Below, piece by piece: positions 45,072-57,323 of a stretch of DNA of 64,000 nucleotides; the stretch's first letter is position 1, and every line of letters begins with the position of its first letter. A program made the position numbers and the translations under genes. The notes under the pieces were generated by a model. It was not told the origin of the DNA, ran no database searches, and saw only the letters and a program-made list of their open reading frames with translations. This DNA is from Heliomicrobium undosum. Its GTDB lineage: Bacteria > Bacillota > Desulfitobacteriia > Heliobacteriales > Heliobacteriaceae. Location: assembly GCF_009877425.1 (NCBI RefSeq), contig NZ_WXEY01000011.1, forward strand, positions 1 through 64,000, read 5' to 3'.

Positions 45072-45131
45072 GTAATTTTCGCGGAGAAGGTCCGTAATCA
45101 ATCGGGCGAACAAAAGGAGGGACTTACCTAC

Positions 45132-45440
45132 ATGGGTAAACAAAAAATTCGGATCCGCCTCAAGGCTTTCGATCATCGGATTCTCGACCAGTCTTCCGAA
45201 AAGATCGTTGAAACCGCCAAGCGGACCGGCGCAGCGGTATCCGGTCCGATTCCGTTGCCGACGGAGAAGAGCATCTACACCATCCTGCGCTCTCCCCACG
45301 TCAACAAAGACTCCCGTGAGCAGTTTGAGATGCGCACCCACAAGCGCCTCATCGACATCCTCGAACCCAATCCGAAGACTGTCGATGCGCTCATGCGTCT
45401 GGACCTGCCGGCGGGCGTGGATATCGAAATCAAGCTGTAA
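45132..45440 (+). CDS. rpsJ: Ribosomal protein S10
   Basis: 102 residues, full length ([18 protein letters not shown]). It is part of the 30S head and also binds NusB in antitermination. AAAAGGAGGG precedes ATG. First gene of the S10 operon. Confidence 0.97.
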   Translation: MGKQKIRIRLKAFDHRILDQSSEKIVETAKRTGAAVSGPIPLPTEKSIYTILRSPHVNKDSREQFEMRTHKRLIDILEPNPKTVDALMRLDLPAGVDIEIKL

Positions 45441-45470
45441 TCCTTTTGCTAGAGATGGGAGGTGTCATTG

Positions 45471-46103
45471 GTGGCTAAGAAAGGTCTTCTCGGACGGAAA
45501 ATCGGTATGACGCAGGTATTTGCCGACAACGGTGTTGCTGTGCCCGTGACGGTTGTCCAGGCCGGCCCCTGTGTTGTCGTTCAGAAGAAAACCATGGAGA
45601 AGGACGGATACGAAGCTGTACAGATCGGTTTCGGCGATGTCCGTGAAAAACTGCTGAACAAGCCGAAAAAAGGTCACCTGAAAAACGCCGGCGTTCGCCT
45701 GGTTCGCGTTCTGCGCGAAATTAAGGTAGAGAGCATGGACGAGTATAAGGTGGGCCAAGAACTGAAAGCCGACGTCTTCTCCGCCGGTGAGTATGTTGAT
45801 GTGGTTGGCACGTCCAAAGGCAAAGGTTTTGCCGGCGGCATCAAGCGCCACAACTTCAAGCGTGGACCGATGAAACACGGTTCCAAATACCACCGTCGCC
45901 CCGGTTCTGCCGGCGCCAAAGGTCCGGCCCGTATCTTCAAAGGCCGCAAGATGCCCGGTCGCCTGGGCAACGAGCGCGTCACCGTCCAAAAACTGCAAGT
46001 CGTCCGTGTCGACGCCGAGCGCAACCTGCTCCTGATCAAAGGCGCAGTGCCCGGTCCCAAGCGCGGCCTGCTGCTGATCAAAAACTCTGTCAAAGCCAAG
46101 TAA
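45471..46103 (+). CDS. rplC: Ribosomal protein L3
   Basis: 210 residues from GTG 45471 (GGGAGGTG upstream), giving [17 protein letters not shown] as in the family; GTG 45462 is in frame but inside the ribosome site. The long loop reaching the peptidyl transferase centre is intact. Confidence 0.96.
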   Translation: MAKKGLLGRKIGMTQVFADNGVAVPVTVVQAGPCVVVQKKTMEKDGYEAVQIGFGDVREKLLNKPKKGHLKNAGVRLVRVLREIKVESMDEYKVGQELKADVFSAGEYVDVVGTSKGKGFAGGIKRHNFKRGPMKHGSKYHRRPGSAGAKGPARIFKGRKMPGRLGNERVTVQKLQVVRVDAERNLLLIKGAVPGPKRGLLLIKNSVKAK

Positions 46104-46131
46104 TCAACCCCCGGAGAAAGGAGGACACGAC

Positions 46132-46755
46132 ATGCCGAAAGTAGCCGTTTACAACATCGAAGGCGCTCAGGTCGGTGAAATCGATCTGAACGATGAGATC
46201 TTTGGCATCGAGCCCAACGAGGCCGTCATGCACCAGGCCGTGGTTACCCAACTGGCCGCCTGGCGGCGCGGTACCCACAAGGTCAAGTCCCGTGGCGAAG
46301 TCTCCGGGGGCGGCAAAAAGCCCTGGAGACAAAAAGGCACCGGCCGCGCCCGCGCCGGCACCAGCCGTTCGCCCCTCTGGCGAGGCGGCGCAATCATCTT
46401 CGGGCCCCAGCCCCGCAGCTACAAGATCGCCATGCCGAAGAAGGCCCGCCGTCTGGCCCTCAAATCGGCCCTGTCGGACAAAGTCCGCGCCGGCAACCTG
46501 ATCGTCGTCGACGCCCTGGAAATGGACGCCCCGAAGACGAAAGCCATCGCCGGTATCATGAACAAGCTCAACGTGGAACGCAAGGCCCTGTTGGTGACCG
46601 CCGACATCGACGAGAACGTCTTTAAGTCGGCCCGCAACATCCCCGGCGTTTCCCCCGTAGAAGCCGTTGGCATCAACGTCTATGACATCCTGAACCACGA
46701 CAAACTGGTCATCACCAAAAATGCCGTGGCCAAGGTTGAGGAGGTGTTCGCCTGA
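46132..46755 (+). CDS. rplD: Ribosomal protein L4
   Basis: 207 residues. The exit-tunnel loop ([20 protein letters not shown]) is intact. In some bacteria L4 represses the S10 operon through its leader. The stop overlaps the rplW start by one base. Confidence 0.96.
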   Translation: MPKVAVYNIEGAQVGEIDLNDEIFGIEPNEAVMHQAVVTQLAAWRRGTHKVKSRGEVSGGGKKPWRQKGTGRARAGTSRSPLWRGGAIIFGPQPRSYKIAMPKKARRLALKSALSDKVRAGNLIVVDALEMDAPKTKAIAGIMNKLNVERKALLVTADIDENVFKSARNIPGVSPVEAVGINVYDILNHDKLVITKNAVAKVEEVFA

Positions 46756-47042
46756 TGCGCAGCCCCTATGACGTTCTGAAAAAACCCGTTATCTCTGAAC
46801 GGTCGATGGACTTGGCTCAGGAGAACAAATACACCTTCGTGGTGGAGCCGAAAGCCAACAAAATCGAGATCAAGCACGCTGTCGAACAGCTCTTCAACGT
46901 CAAGGTCCTCGACGTTCACACCATGAACGTCAAAGGCAAGCCCAAGCGGATGGGCAAGTACGCCGGTCGGACCGCTGACAAGAAGAAAGCCATCGTCACC
47001 CTGAAAGAGGGCGACAAGATCGAAATCTTCGAAGGCGTCTAA
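46755..47042 (+). CDS. rplW: Ribosomal protein L23
   Basis: 95 residues, standard length. It lies at the exit-tunnel rim, where trigger factor and SRP dock. TGATG coupling with rplD; GAGGAGG upstream. Confidence 0.97.
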   Translation: MRSPYDVLKKPVISERSMDLAQENKYTFVVEPKANKIEIKHAVEQLFNVKVLDVHTMNVKGKPKRMGKYAGRTADKKKAIVTLKEGDKIEIFEGV

Positions 47043-47071
47043 GTCTGGCTGGACCAAAGGAGGGAAACCGC

Positions 47072-47899
47072 GTGGCTGTGAAAAAGTTTAAGCCCACCTC
47101 GCCTGGTATCCGCCAGATGACGGTGGCGAGCTTTGATGAAATCACCAAGTCCCAACCGGAAAAATCGCTGCTCCAGCCTTTGAAAAAGAAGGCCGGACGC
47201 AACAACCAGGGCAAACTGACCGTTCGCCACCAGGGCGGCGGCCACAAGCGCATGTACCGGGTCATCGACTTCAAGCGGATCAAGGACGGCATTCCCGCCA
47301 AGGTCGCTTCCATCGAGTACGATCCGAACCGTACCTCGCGCATCGCCCTGCTCCACTACGCTGACGGCGACAAGCGCTACATCATCGCCCCCAACGGGCT
47401 GAACGTGGGCGACACCGTCGTCTCCGGTCCTGACGCCGACATCAAGACCGGCAACTGCCTGCCCCTGAAGAACATCCCCGTCGGCACCCTGATCCACTGC
47501 ATCGAGATGCGCCCCGGCAAAGGCGGCCAACTCGTCCGTTCCGCCGGCGCCGCTGCCCAGCTCATGGCTAAGGAAGGCGACCACGCCACCCTGCGCCTGC
47601 CCTCCGGCGAAATGCGCAAGGTGCTGGCCGAGTGCCGCGCCACCATCGGTCAGATGGGCAACCTCGAACATGAAAACATCACCATCGGCAAAGCCGGCCG
47701 GAAGCGTTGGATGGGCATCCGTCCCACCGTCCGCGGTGTTGTCATGAACCCCGTCGATCACCCCCATGGCGGTGGTGAAGGCCGTTCCCCCATCGGACGC
47801 AAAGCGCCCGTCACCCCCTGGGGCAAAGTGGCCATCGGCGGCAAGACCCGTCGGAAGAAGTCTTCTGACAAGCTGATCATCAAACGCCGCACCAAGTAA
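47072..47899 (+). CDS. rplB: Ribosomal protein L2
   Basis: 275 residues, with the catalytic-centre motif region [16 protein letters not shown] start after AAAGGAGGG. Full length. Confidence 0.97.
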   Translation: MAVKKFKPTSPGIRQMTVASFDEITKSQPEKSLLQPLKKKAGRNNQGKLTVRHQGGGHKRMYRVIDFKRIKDGIPAKVASIEYDPNRTSRIALLHYADGDKRYIIAPNGLNVGDTVVSGPDADIKTGNCLPLKNIPVGTLIHCIEMRPGKGGQLVRSAGAAAQLMAKEGDHATLRLPSGEMRKVLAECRATIGQMGNLEHENITIGKAGRKRWMGIRPTVRGVVMNPVDHPHGGGEGRSPIGRKAPVTPWGKVAIGGKTRRKKSSDKLIIKRRTK

Positions 47900-47965
47900 T
47901 TTGGTTCGGTGATACGGAGCGGGTAACACCACTCGCCACCCCGACACCAGAAGGGAGGATCGTGC

Positions 47966-48247
47966 ATGGGCCGTTCTCTGAAAAAAGGACCTTATGTTGA
48001 AACCAGCCTGATTAAAAAGGTTGAGGAACTGAATCAAAAGAACGAGAAACGGGTCATCAAGACCTGGTCCCGGCGCTCGACCATTTTTCCGCAATTTGTC
48101 GGTCACACCTTCGCTGTCCATGACGGGCGCAAACACATCCCCGTCTACGTGACCGAAGACATGGTCGGCCACAAACTGGGCGAATTCGCCCCGACCCGGA
48201 CCTTCAAAGGCCATGCCGGTTCGGAGAAATCCAGCCGTCTGCGCTAG
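47966..48247 (+). CDS. rpsS: Ribosomal protein S19
   Basis: 93 residues ([18 protein letters not shown]), standard. A ribosome site GGGAGGAT precedes ATG. Confidence 0.97.
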   Translation: MGRSLKKGPYVETSLIKKVEELNQKNEKRVIKTWSRRSTIFPQFVGHTFAVHDGRKHIPVYVTEDMVGHKLGEFAPTRTFKGHAGSEKSSRLR

Positions 48248-48273
48248 GCCAAGGGAGAAGAGGAGGAAGGCCA

Positions 48274-48696
48274 ATGGAAGCCAAAACCGCCCAAGCGGTG
48301 GCCAAGTACGTCCGCACCTCTCCCCGGAAGGTACGTCAAGTCATTGACCTCATTCGGGGCAAATCGGTAGCCGACGCCTTTGCCATTTTGAAATTCACCC
48401 CCGTGAAAAGCGCCGCTGACGTTGCGAAAGTCCTCAAATCGGCTGTCGCCAACGCCGAGCACAACTACGAGATGAACACGGCCGATCTCTATGTGAAGAC
48501 CTGCTTTGTCGACCAGGGTCCCAGCATGAAACGGATCAGCCCCCGCGCCCAAGGCCGCGCCGATGTCATCAAGAAGCGCATGAGCCACATCACCGTCATT
48601 GTCGCCGAAAAGCCCGCCAAGCCCGCAGCCGCCAAGAAGGACCCCAAAGCCGCTGCTGCGAAGGCCGAGGCCAACGCCGGGACGAAGGAGGGATAA
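48274..48696 (+). CDS. rplV: Ribosomal protein L22
   Basis: 140 residues. The normal L22 domain (~1-112) with its tunnel beta-hairpin ([11 protein letters not shown]) is followed by a ~28-residue Lys/Ala/Pro-rich tail not present in typical ~112-residue L22. Confidence 0.96.
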   Translation: MEAKTAQAVAKYVRTSPRKVRQVIDLIRGKSVADAFAILKFTPVKSAADVAKVLKSAVANAEHNYEMNTADLYVKTCFVDQGPSMKRISPRAQGRADVIKKRMSHITVIVAEKPAKPAAAKKDPKAAAAKAEANAGTKEG

Positions 48697-48699
48697 GCC

Positions 48700-49455
48700 G
48701 TGGGTCAAAAGGTCAATCCGAAAGGATTGCGGATTGGCATCATCAAGGACTGGGATGCCCGGTGGTTCGCTGGCAAAAACTACGCCGAACTGCTGCATGA
48801 AGACCTCAAAATCCGCAAATTTGTCAAATCGAAGCTCTATGCCGCCGGCATTCCCCGCATCGAGATCGAGCGGGCCGCCAACCGCGTCAAGGTGACCATC
48901 CACACCGCCAAGCCGGGCATCGTTATCGGCCGCGGCGGCGCCGAGGTGGAAAACCTGCGCAAAGAGCTGGAAAAAATGACGGGTCGCGCCGTCAACATCA
49001 ATATCGCCGAAGTGAAAAAGCCTGAACTGGACGCCCAACTCGTCGCCGAGAACGTGGCTGCCCAGTTGGAAAAGCGGACCTCCTTCCGCCGGGCCATGAA
49101 ACAGTCCGTCGGCCGCACCATGCGCCTTGGCGCCGAAGGCATCAAGATCATGGTCTCCGGTCGCCTCGGCGGCGCTGAGATCGCCCGGACCGAATGGTAC
49201 AACGAAGGTAAGGTTCCCCTCCACACCCTCCGCGCCGATATCGACTACGGCTTCGCTGAAGCCCGCACCACCTATGGCATCATCGGCGTCAAGGTTTGGA
49301 TCTACAAAGGCGAAATCCTGCCGGGCGCCAAGAACCGCACCGGTGAAACCCGTGAGCCTGCCGAGCGCGCTGAGCGTCCTGAACGTTCCGACCGTCGCGA
49401 TCGCCGCCCCCGTGGTGACCGCCGGCCGCCTGCCGCCGCGGAAGGAGGGAAATAA
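48700..49455 (+). CDS. rpsC: Ribosomal protein S3
   Basis: 251 residues. The KH domain ([16 protein letters not shown]) and C-terminal domain are complete, then a ~35-residue Arg/Glu/Pro-rich tail ([20 protein letters not shown]) extends the protein. GTG start 3 bases after rplV. It lines the mRNA entry path. Confidence 0.96.
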   Translation: MGQKVNPKGLRIGIIKDWDARWFAGKNYAELLHEDLKIRKFVKSKLYAAGIPRIEIERAANRVKVTIHTAKPGIVIGRGGAEVENLRKELEKMTGRAVNINIAEVKKPELDAQLVAENVAAQLEKRTSFRRAMKQSVGRTMRLGAEGIKIMVSGRLGGAEIARTEWYNEGKVPLHTLRADIDYGFAEARTTYGIIGVKVWIYKGEILPGAKNRTGETREPAERAERPERSDRRDRRPRGDRRPPAAAEGGK

Positions 49456-49458
49456 CCC

Positions 49459-49893
49459 ATGTTGCTGCCGAAACGCGTCAAGTGGCGTCGGGTGCAACGG
49501 GGCCGTCTGAAAGGCAAGTCCAAAGGCGGCAACAGCGTCGCTTTTGGTGAATACGGCCTGCAAGCCCTTGAAGCCGCCTGGATCACCAGCCGCCAGATCG
49601 AAGCCGCTCGTATCGCCATGACCCGCTACATCAAACGGGGCGGTAAAGTCTGGATCAAGATTTTCCCCGACAAGCCTGTAACGGCCAAACCGGCTGAAAC
49701 CCGGATGGGTTCCGGTAAAGGCTCTCCCGAATACTGGGTTGCCGTTGTCAAACCGGGCCGGATCATGTTCGAACTGGCCGGCGTTCCTGAAGATATCGCC
49801 AAGGAAGCCATGCGCCTGGCCATGCACAAGCTGCCCATTAAGTGCAAGTTTGTAAAACGGGAAGAAGTGGGTGGTGAAGCGAATGAAAGCTAA
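49459..49893 (+). CDS. rplP: Ribosomal protein L16
   Basis: 144 residues ([20 protein letters not shown]). Its 3' end overlaps rpmC by 11 bases. Confidence 0.97.
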   Translation: MLLPKRVKWRRVQRGRLKGKSKGGNSVAFGEYGLQALEAAWITSRQIEAARIAMTRYIKRGGKVWIKIFPDKPVTAKPAETRMGSGKGSPEYWVAVVKPGRIMFELAGVPEDIAKEAMRLAMHKLPIKCKFVKREEVGGEANES

Positions 49894-50086
49894 AGAACTG
49901 CATGACCTGAGCACGGAAGAACTGCAGAAACAGCTCACCAACTTCAAAGACGAGCTCTTCCGCCTCCGCTTTCAACTTGCTACCCAACAGTTGGAGAACC
50001 CCATGCGGATCCGGGACGTGCGCAAAAACATCGCCCGGACGCAAACAGTCCTCCGTCAACGAGAACTGGAAGCCCAAAAGGCTTAG
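49883..50086 (+). CDS. rpmC: Ribosomal protein L29
   Basis: 67 residues from ATG 49883 (GGTGGTGAAGCG upstream), giving [14 protein letters not shown], the usual start; an in-frame GTG at 49871 is less likely. Two long helices at the tunnel exit. Confidence 0.95.
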   Translation: MKAKELHDLSTEELQKQLTNFKDELFRLRFQLATQQLENPMRIRDVRKNIARTQTVLRQRELEAQKA

Positions 50087-50112
50087 TGCAGCGGGTAAGG
50101 AGGTAAGAAGCA

Positions 50113-50376
50113 GTGTCCGAACGTGCCGAACGAAAGACTCGCATCGGTAAAGTCACGAGCAACAAGATGGAAAAGACCGTCGTTGTCGCCGTTGAAAGCC
50201 GCATCCAGCACCCCCTGTACGGCCGTACCGTCAAGCAGACGAAGAAATTCAAGGCCCATGATGAAGAAAACGCCTGCCAAATCGGCGATGTCGTAGAAAT
50301 CATGGAAACCCGTCCCCTCTCCAAGGAAAAGCGCTGGCGGGTTACCCGTATCGTCGAAAAGGCCGTCATCGTATAA
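50113..50376 (+). CDS. rpsQ: Ribosomal protein S17
   Basis: 87 residues with the signature [20 protein letters not shown] start after AAGGAGGTAAGAAGCA. Confidence 0.97.
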   Translation: MSERAERKTRIGKVTSNKMEKTVVVAVESRIQHPLYGRTVKQTKKFKAHDEENACQIGDVVEIMETRPLSKEKRWRVTRIVEKAVIV

Positions 50377-50400
50377 ACCACGGCATAGGAGGTTACCGTC

Positions 50401-50769
50401 GTGATCCAGCAAGAAACTCGACTCCGGGTCGGTGACAACACCGGAGCCAAAGAGTTGTTGTGCATCCGTGTGTTGGGCGGCTCCTACCGGAGGTATGCCT
50501 CTGTTGGCGACATCATCGTCGCTTCCGTTAAAGAGGCAACGCCCGGCGGCGTGGTTAAAAAGGGAGACGTCGTCAAAGCCGTGGTTGTCCGGACCCGGAA
50601 ACCGATCAAACGGCCTGACGGCTCCTACATCCGCTTCAGCGAAAACGCCGCTGTCATCATCAATGATCAAAAAAACCCGAAGGGGACCCGTATCTTCGGG
50701 CCCGTGGCCCGCGAACTTCGCGACCGCGATTTCATGAAGATCATTTCGTTGGCCCCCGAAGTACTGTAG
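50401..50769 (+). CDS. rplN: Ribosomal protein L14
   Basis: 122 residues, standard length ([20 protein letters not shown]). GTG start after TAGGAGG. Confidence 0.97.
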   Translation: MIQQETRLRVGDNTGAKELLCIRVLGGSYRRYASVGDIIVASVKEATPGGVVKKGDVVKAVVVRTRKPIKRPDGSYIRFSENAAVIINDQKNPKGTRIFGPVARELRDRDFMKIISLAPEVL

Positions 50770-50787
50770 GGTGGAGGTGAAAGCACC

Positions 50788-51123
50788 ATGGCCAACCCGA
50801 AAGTCCATGTAAGAAAAGGCGATCTGGTACAGGTCATCACCGGCAAGGATGCTGGCAAAAAAGGCAAAATCATTGAAGTGATTCCCGCCAAAAACCGGGT
50901 TGTCGTTGAGAAGGTCAACGTCGTCAAACGGCACTCGAAGCCCAGCAAAGCCAATCCCCAGGGTGGCATCATCGAGAAAGAGGCGCCGATCGACGCTTCC
51001 AACGTGATGATCTTCTGCCCCAAATGCGACCGGCCGGTGCGCAGCGGTCACAAGTTCCTGGAAAACGGCGACAAGGCTCGCATCTGCCGCAAATGCGGCG
51101 ACGTGCTTGACAAAGACAAGTAA
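50788..51123 (+). CDS. rplX: Ribosomal protein L24
   Basis: 111 residues. N-terminal KOW motif ([20 protein letters not shown]) and a C-terminal four-cysteine zinc site (CPKC and CRKC), common in Firmicutes L24. Confidence 0.97.
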   Translation: MANPKVHVRKGDLVQVITGKDAGKKGKIIEVIPAKNRVVVEKVNVVKRHSKPSKANPQGGIIEKEAPIDASNVMIFCPKCDRPVRSGHKFLENGDKARICRKCGDVLDKDK

Positions 51124-51150
51124 AGCCTCGTCCGAGAGGAGGTCAGCAGA

Positions 51151-51693
51151 TTGGCCCGTCTGAAAGAGAAGATTCAAACCGATGTCAACGCTGCTATGAT
51201 GCAGCGGTTCGGATATAAGAACGTCATGCAGATCCCTCGCCTGGAAAAAGTCGTCGTCAACATGGGCCTCGGGGAAGCGATTCAAAACCCCAAAGGTCTT
51301 GACGCGGCTGTAGGCGACCTGACCCGCATCACCGGTCAGAAACCGGTCATCACGACGGCGAAGAAATCCATCGCCGGCTTCAAACTGCGGGAAGGCATGA
51401 AGATCGGCTGCAAGGTGACCTTGCGTGGCGACAAGATGTACGACTTCGTCGACAAGCTCGTCACCGTGTCTCTGCCCCGCGTCCGCGATTTCCGCGGCAT
51501 CAGCCCCAAGTCCTTCGACGGTCGCGGCAACTACACCCTCGGCCTGAAGGAACAACTGATTTTCCCCGAAATTGAGTACGATAAAATCGACCGTATGCGC
51601 GGTATGGACGTCACATTTGTGACGACGGCCAAGACCGACGAAGAAGCCCGTGAACTCCTTCGGCTGATCGGAATGCCGTTCCGCGCCGAATAA
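51151..51693 (+). CDS. rplE: Ribosomal protein L5
   Basis: 180 residues, full length. It uses a TTG start (51151) after AGAGGAGGTCAGCAGA. It binds 5S rRNA. Confidence 0.97.
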   Translation: MARLKEKIQTDVNAAMMQRFGYKNVMQIPRLEKVVVNMGLGEAIQNPKGLDAAVGDLTRITGQKPVITTAKKSIAGFKLREGMKIGCKVTLRGDKMYDFVDKLVTVSLPRVRDFRGISPKSFDGRGNYTLGLKEQLIFPEIEYDKIDRMRGMDVTFVTTAKTDEEARELLRLIGMPFRAE

Positions 51694-51714
51694 GGCATTA
51701 CAGGAGGGAATCTC

Positions 51715-51900
51715 GTGGCAAAAACATCCATGATCGTGAAACAAAGCCGTTCCCCCAAATTTCGCGTCCGCGCCCACAACCGCTGCAAGATCTGCGGACG
51801 CCCCCACGCTTATATGCGTAAATTTGGGATGTGCCGGATTTGCTTCCGCAACCTGGCCTACAAAGGGGAAATCCCCGGCGTGACCAAGGCCAGTTGGTAA
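51715..51900 (+). CDS. rpsN: Ribosomal protein S14, zinc-binding type Z
   Basis: 61 residues with CKIC and CRIC, the short zinc-containing S14. GTG start after AGGAGGG. Confidence 0.97.
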   Translation: MAKTSMIVKQSRSPKFRVRAHNRCKICGRPHAYMRKFGMCRICFRNLAYKGEIPGVTKASW

Positions 51901-51927
51901 AGATACACGGAAGGGGGTACCAGCCCA

Positions 51928-52326
51928 ATGGTCATGACCGATCCAATCGCGGATTTCCTGACACGGATCCGCAATGCCAATATGGTTTACCATGACAAAG
52001 TGGAAGTTCCGGCTTCCAAAGTCAAGCGGGCCATCGCAGAAATCTTCAAGAACGAAGGTTACGTCAAAGACGTGGAATACGTCGAAGACAACAAGCAAGG
52101 CTTGCTCCGCATCTACCTGAAGTTCGGCCCCAACCGTGAGAAAGTCATCACCGGCGTCAAGCGGATCTCCAAGCCGGGCCTGCGCGTCTACGCCCGCAAA
52201 GAAGAGATCCCCAAGGTCCTCGGCGGACTGGGTGTCGCCGTTCTCTCGACCTCGCAAGGCATCATGAGCGACAAAGCCGCTCGCAAAGCCGGCCTGGGCG
52301 GAGAAGTTCTCTGCTACATCTGGTAA
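51928..52326 (+). CDS. rpsH: Ribosomal protein S8
   Basis: 132 residues; ATG 51928 or ATG 51934 ([16 protein letters not shown]). S8 often represses the spc operon. Standard C-terminus ([11 protein letters not shown]). Confidence 0.97.
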   Translation: MVMTDPIADFLTRIRNANMVYHDKVEVPASKVKRAIAEIFKNEGYVKDVEYVEDNKQGLLRIYLKFGPNREKVITGVKRISKPGLRVYARKEEIPKVLGGLGVAVLSTSQGIMSDKAARKAGLGGEVLCYIW

Positions 52327-52371
52327 CAGACCCACCATCGAACCGAATCGCACACAGCAGGAGGTGTGACC

Positions 52372-52923
52372 ATGTCACGGATCGGCAAGAAACCCGTGGC
52401 GATCCCGGCCGGCGTCAACGTGACGATTGAAGGCAACGTCGTTACGGTGAAAGGACCGAAGGGCCAACTCAGCCGGGAGCTCCATAAAGACATCATCGTC
52501 ACGGTGGAAGGCAACACCGTCCAGGTTACGCGCCCCAGCGACGATAAATTCCATCGCTCCCTTCATGGCCTGAGCCGCACCCTCGTCGCCAATATGGTCG
52601 ACGGCGTGTCTACCGGCTTCAGCAAAAACCTGGAACTGGTCGGCGTCGGCTACCGGGCGGCCAAGCAGGGCAAGAAGCTCGTCCTCACGGTCGGCTACAG
52701 CCACCCGGTCGAGATCGACCCCGGTGAAGGCCTTGAAGTGGAAGTCCCTGTTCCGACGAAGGTCATCGTCAAAGGGATCGACAAGGAAAAAGTGGGCGCG
52801 CTGGCGGCCAACATCCGCGCCGTACGAGAGCCCGAACCCTATAAGGGCAAGGGCATCAAGTATGATACCGAAGTGATCCGCCGCAAAGTCGGTAAGACCG
52901 GCGGTAAAAAAGGCAAGAAATAA
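52372..52923 (+). CDS. rplF: Ribosomal protein L6
   Basis: 183 residues from ATG 52372 (AGGAGGTG upstream), [15 protein letters not shown]. Two L6 domains; signature [11 protein letters not shown]. Confidence 0.97.
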   Translation: MSRIGKKPVAIPAGVNVTIEGNVVTVKGPKGQLSRELHKDIIVTVEGNTVQVTRPSDDKFHRSLHGLSRTLVANMVDGVSTGFSKNLELVGVGYRAAKQGKKLVLTVGYSHPVEIDPGEGLEVEVPVPTKVIVKGIDKEKVGALAANIRAVREPEPYKGKGIKYDTEVIRRKVGKTGGKKGKK

Positions 52924-52956
52924 GCCCTAACCCGAGGTCGAAGGGAGTGAGCCCGA

Positions 52957-53325
52957 GTGATCAAAAAGCTTGACCGCGATGCCGCACGTCAGAAGAAACA
53001 CATGCGGATTCGCAAACGGGTGCAGGGCACTGAAGAACGTCCCCGCCTGTGTGTCTTCCGCAGTCTGAATCATATCTACGCCCAAGTGGTCAATGATGTC
53101 ACCGGCCGGACCCTGGTGGCCGCCTCCAGCCTCGACGGCGACTTCAAGGCAGCCAACGTATCCGGCGGGAACATCGAAGGGGCCAAAAAGGTCGGCGAAC
53201 TCGTCGCCAAGAAAGCCCTGGAAAAAGGCATCGACAAAGTGGTCTTTGACCGCGGCGGTTATATCTACCACGGCCGGATCGCAGCTCTGGCCGAAGCAGC
53301 CCGGGAAGCGGGGCTTCAATTCTAA
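52957..53325 (+). CDS. rplR: Ribosomal protein L18
   Basis: 122 residues, binds 5S rRNA with L5. GTG start. The C-terminus ([18 protein letters not shown]) is typical. Confidence 0.97.
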   Translation: MIKKLDRDAARQKKHMRIRKRVQGTEERPRLCVFRSLNHIYAQVVNDVTGRTLVAASSLDGDFKAANVSGGNIEGAKKVGELVAKKALEKGIDKVVFDRGGYIYHGRIAALAEAAREAGLQF

Positions 53326-53351
53326 GCGTCCCGCATAAAGGAGGGAAAAGA

Positions 53352-53852
53352 ATGGCAAGAATAGACGCGAGTGGTCTGGAACTTCAGGAAAAAGTCGTCT
53401 ACATCAACCGCGTGGCGAAAGTCGTCAAGGGCGGTCGCCGTTTCTCCTTCAGCGCCCTGGTTGTTGTCGGCGACGGCAAAGGCCACGTAGGCTTCGGCCT
53501 CGGCAAGGCCGGCGAAGTGCCTGAAGCGATCCGCAAAGGCGTTGAAGACGCGAAAAAGAACCTGATCGTCGTCCCCATGGTCGGTACGACCATCCCCCAT
53601 CCCACCCTCGGCGTATTCGGCGCCGGCCGGGTGTTGCTCAAGCCGGCTTCCAAAGGTACCGGCGTCATCGCCGGCGGCCCTGTCCGCGCCGTCCTTGAAC
53701 TGGCTGGGATTCACGATATCCTCACCAAATCCCTGGGTTCCAACAACGCCAACAACATGGTGCGCGCCACCATGGAAGGCCTGCGCAGCCTGAAGCGCGC
53801 CGAAGAGGTCGCCAAACTGCGCGGCAAGACGGTCGAAGAGATTACTGGTTAG
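53352..53852 (+). CDS. rpsE: Ribosomal protein S5
   Basis: 166 residues with the dsRNA-binding-like N-domain and [27 protein letters not shown] precedes ATG. Confidence 0.97.
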   Translation: MARIDASGLELQEKVVYINRVAKVVKGGRRFSFSALVVVGDGKGHVGFGLGKAGEVPEAIRKGVEDAKKNLIVVPMVGTTIPHPTLGVFGAGRVLLKPASKGTGVIAGGPVRAVLELAGIHDILTKSLGSNNANNMVRATMEGLRSLKRAEEVAKLRGKTVEEITG

Positions 53853-53863
53853 GAGGGTCAACC

Positions 53864-54052
53864 GTGGCCAACAAACTTAAGATCACCTGGGTGAAAAGCG
53901 CCATCGGTTACTCCAAGAACCAGAAACTCACCGTGGCCACCCTGGGTCTCAAAAAGCTCCATCAATCGGTCCTCCATGACGATACCCCCGCCATCCGCGG
54001 CATGATTCGCACGGTCAACCACCTGGTGACCGTGGAAGAAGTGGAAGCCTAA
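53864..54052 (+). CDS. rpmD: Ribosomal protein L30
   Basis: 62 residues ([20 protein letters not shown]). GTG start after TAGGAGG. Confidence 0.96.
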   Translation: MANKLKITWVKSAIGYSKNQKLTVATLGLKKLHQSVLHDDTPAIRGMIRTVNHLVTVEEVEA

Positions 54053-54070
54053 CGCAAGGAGGTGTACCCT

Positions 54071-54514
54071 TTGCAACTCCATGAACTGAAACCGGCACCG
54101 GGGTCGCGGCAAAAACCGACCCGGAAAGGGCAAGGCACCGGTTCCGGCTTGGGCAAAACGGCCGGCCGGGGTCACAAAGGTCAAAAAGCCCGTTCCGGCG
54201 GCGGCGTCCGCCCCGGCTTCGAAGGCGGCCAACAACCGCTGCAGCGCCGGCTCCCCAAGCGCGGCTTCACCAATGCCCGCTTTAAAAAGGAATTCGCCAT
54301 CATCAACGTGGGCGACCTCGATGTCTTCGAGGCCGGCACCGTGGTGACGCCGGAACTGCTTCTGGAACGGAAAATGATCAAGAAGCTGAAGGACGGCGTC
54401 AAACTGCTGGCCGACGGCAACATCGAAAAAGCCTTGACGGTAAAACTCCATGGGGTGAGTGAGGCTGCGGCGGAGAAGATCAAAGCTGCCGGCGGCCAAG
54501 TAGAGGTGATGTAA
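54071..54514 (+). CDS. rplO: Ribosomal protein L15
   Basis: 147 residues from TTG 54071 (AAGGAGGTG 7 bases upstream), giving [13 protein letters not shown]; upstream in-frame codons overlap the ribosome site. Gly/Arg-rich N-terminal extension typical of L15. Confidence 0.96.
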   Translation: MQLHELKPAPGSRQKPTRKGQGTGSGLGKTAGRGHKGQKARSGGGVRPGFEGGQQPLQRRLPKRGFTNARFKKEFAIINVGDLDVFEAGTVVTPELLLERKMIKKLKDGVKLLADGNIEKALTVKLHGVSEAAAEKIKAAGGQVEVM

Positions 54515-54517
54515 GAC

Positions 54518-55786
54518 ATGTCCACTCTGGTGGGCACTCTGCAAAATGCCTGGAAACTGCCCGATCTGCGGAGCAAGATCGTCTTCACCCTGATGATGTT
54601 CCTTGTCTTCCGCATCGGCGCCCACATCCCCGTGCCAGGCATCAACCGTGAAGTGATCGAACAACTGTTGAACTCGGGGGCCCTCTTCGGCTTTTTTGAC
54701 GTGATCTCGGGCGGCTCCTTCCGAAACTTCTCCGTCTTTGCCATGAGCATCACCCCTTACATCAACGCGTCGATCATCATGCAGCTCCTCACCGTCGTCA
54801 TCCCCTCACTGGAACAACTGGCCAAGGAGGGGGAAGAGGGTCGGAGAAAAATCACCGAATACACCCGCTACTTCACCATCATCCTGGCCTTCATTCAGGC
54901 CATCGGTCTCTCCTATGGTCTGAAAGGCGCTGTTGCCAACCCGAGCTTCGCCCAGTACCTGCTCGTCGCCACCACCCTGACGGCCGGCACGGTTTTCCTC
55001 ATGTGGATCGGCGAACGGATCACCGAGAAAGGCATCGGCAACGGGATCTCGCTGATCATCTTCGCCGGTATCGTCTCCCGTCTCCCCGCCGGTATCGCGG
55101 CACTCTATGAGTATGTCCGCGTCGGCACCACCAACGTGCTGAACGTTCTGCTCTTCGTGATCATCGCCGGCGTCACCATCGCCGGGATCATCTACATCAG
55201 CGAAGGGCAGCGCCGGATTCCTGTCAACTACGCCAAACGGGTTGTCGGACGTCGCGTCTACGGCGGGCACAGCACCCACATCCCCTTGAAGGTCAACCAG
55301 GCTGGTGTCATCCCCGTCATCTTCGCCTCCTCCATCCTGGCTCTGCCGACGACCATCGCCGCCTTCTTCCCAGAATCCCCGGTGGGACAGTGGTTTCAGC
55401 AGTATTTCAACTTCGGTTCCTTCCTGCATAGCGCCTTCTATGCGCTGCTGATCCTCTTCTTCACCTACTTCTACACCGCCATCACCTTCAACCCGGTCGA
55501 TGTGGCTGACAATATGAAGAAGCATGGCGGTTTCATCCCCGGGCTGCGTCCCGGCAAACCGACAGCCGACTACATCACCAGGGTGATGTCGCGCATCACG
55601 CTGGTTGGCGCGCTGTTCCTGGCGGTCATCTCCCTGCTGCCGACCTTCGTCATCATGTTGACCGGCATCACCAACATCTACTTCGGCGGCACGGCGCTGT
55701 TGATCTGCGTCGGCGTTGCCCTAGACACGATGAAACAGCTGGAATCAAACATGTTGATGCGGCATTACCAAGGATTCATGAAATAG
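54518..55786 (+). CDS. secY: SecY preprotein translocase
   Basis: 422 residues with ten transmembrane segments, the plug region near residue 65, and conserved cytosolic loops (GERITEKGIGNGISLIIFAG, RRIPVNYAKR). It is the channel for Sec secretion. Start ATG is 3 bases after rplO, with GAGGTGATGT in that gene's end. Confidence 0.97.
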   Translation: MSTLVGTLQNAWKLPDLRSKIVFTLMMFLVFRIGAHIPVPGINREVIEQLLNSGALFGFFDVISGGSFRNFSVFAMSITPYINASIIMQLLTVVIPSLEQLAKEGEEGRRKITEYTRYFTIILAFIQAIGLSYGLKGAVANPSFAQYLLVATTLTAGTVFLMWIGERITEKGIGNGISLIIFAGIVSRLPAGIAALYEYVRVGTTNVLNVLLFVIIAGVTIAGIIYISEGQRRIPVNYAKRVVGRRVYGGHSTHIPLKVNQAGVIPVIFASSILALPTTIAAFFPESPVGQWFQQYFNFGSFLHSAFYALLILFFTYFYTAITFNPVDVADNMKKHGGFIPGLRPGKPTADYITRVMSRITLVGALFLAVISLLPTFVIMLTGITNIYFGGTALLICVGVALDTMKQLESNMLMRHYQGFMK

Positions 55787-55799
55787 AAGTATATAGAGT

Positions 55800-56565
<766 letters not shown>

Positions 56566-56566
<1 letters not shown>

Positions 56567-57321
56567 TGATCGTCTTGAAAGCCGCCCGGGAACTCGATTA
56601 CATGCGGGACGCCGGGCGGATTGTGGCCGAGACCTTGCGAGAGATGGAAAAAGCGGTGGAGCCGGGGGTGACCACGGCAGACCTGGACCGGAAGGCGGAG
56701 GATTACATCCGCGCCAAGGGCGCCAAGCCCGCCTTCAAAGGCTACCAGGGCTTCCCCGCCACCATCTGCGCCTCCATCAACGAACAAGTCGTTCATGGCA
56801 TTCCAGGTTTACGGCACTTGCAAACGGGGGATATTATCAGTATTGACGTTGGCGCCTCTGTCAATGATTACCATGGCGACGCAGCGATCACGCTGCCCGT
56901 CGGGGAGATTGACGAGGAGCTGCAACGCCTGCTGGACGTGACGCGCCGTTCCCTGGAGATCGGCATCGAACAGGCGAAAGTAGGCAACCGTCTCTTTGAT
57001 ATATCTCATGCCATTCAGAACTATGTTGAAGGAAACGGGTTTTCCGTTGTCCGCCAATTTGTGGGCCACGGCATCGGTAAAAAGATGCATGAAGAGCCGC
57101 AGGTGCCCAACTTTGGGCCGGCTGGACGGGGACCGCGGCTTCAAGCGGGCATGACGCTGGCCATCGAACCGATGGTCAACGCAGGAACCTGGGAAGTCGA
57201 AACCAAGGAAGACCAGTGGACGGTGGTCACGAAAGACCGCAAACCGTCCGCCCATTTTGAGCATACCATCGCCCTTACTGATGATGGACCGGAAATACTC
57301 ACACGCCTCCATGGTAAGTGA
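56566..57321 (+). CDS. map: Methionine aminopeptidase
   Basis: 251 residues, type I without N-terminal zinc finger. Metal ligands lie in [28 protein letters not shown] and IEPMVNAG. It removes N-terminal Met from new proteins. TGATG coupling to adk. Confidence 0.96.
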
Positions 57322-57323
57322 CT

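Noticed and set aside
44846-45097. An 83-codon open frame across the S10 promoter and leader
   Set aside because: It spans the promoter and structured leader, has no ribosome site, and its translation has no protein-like features.
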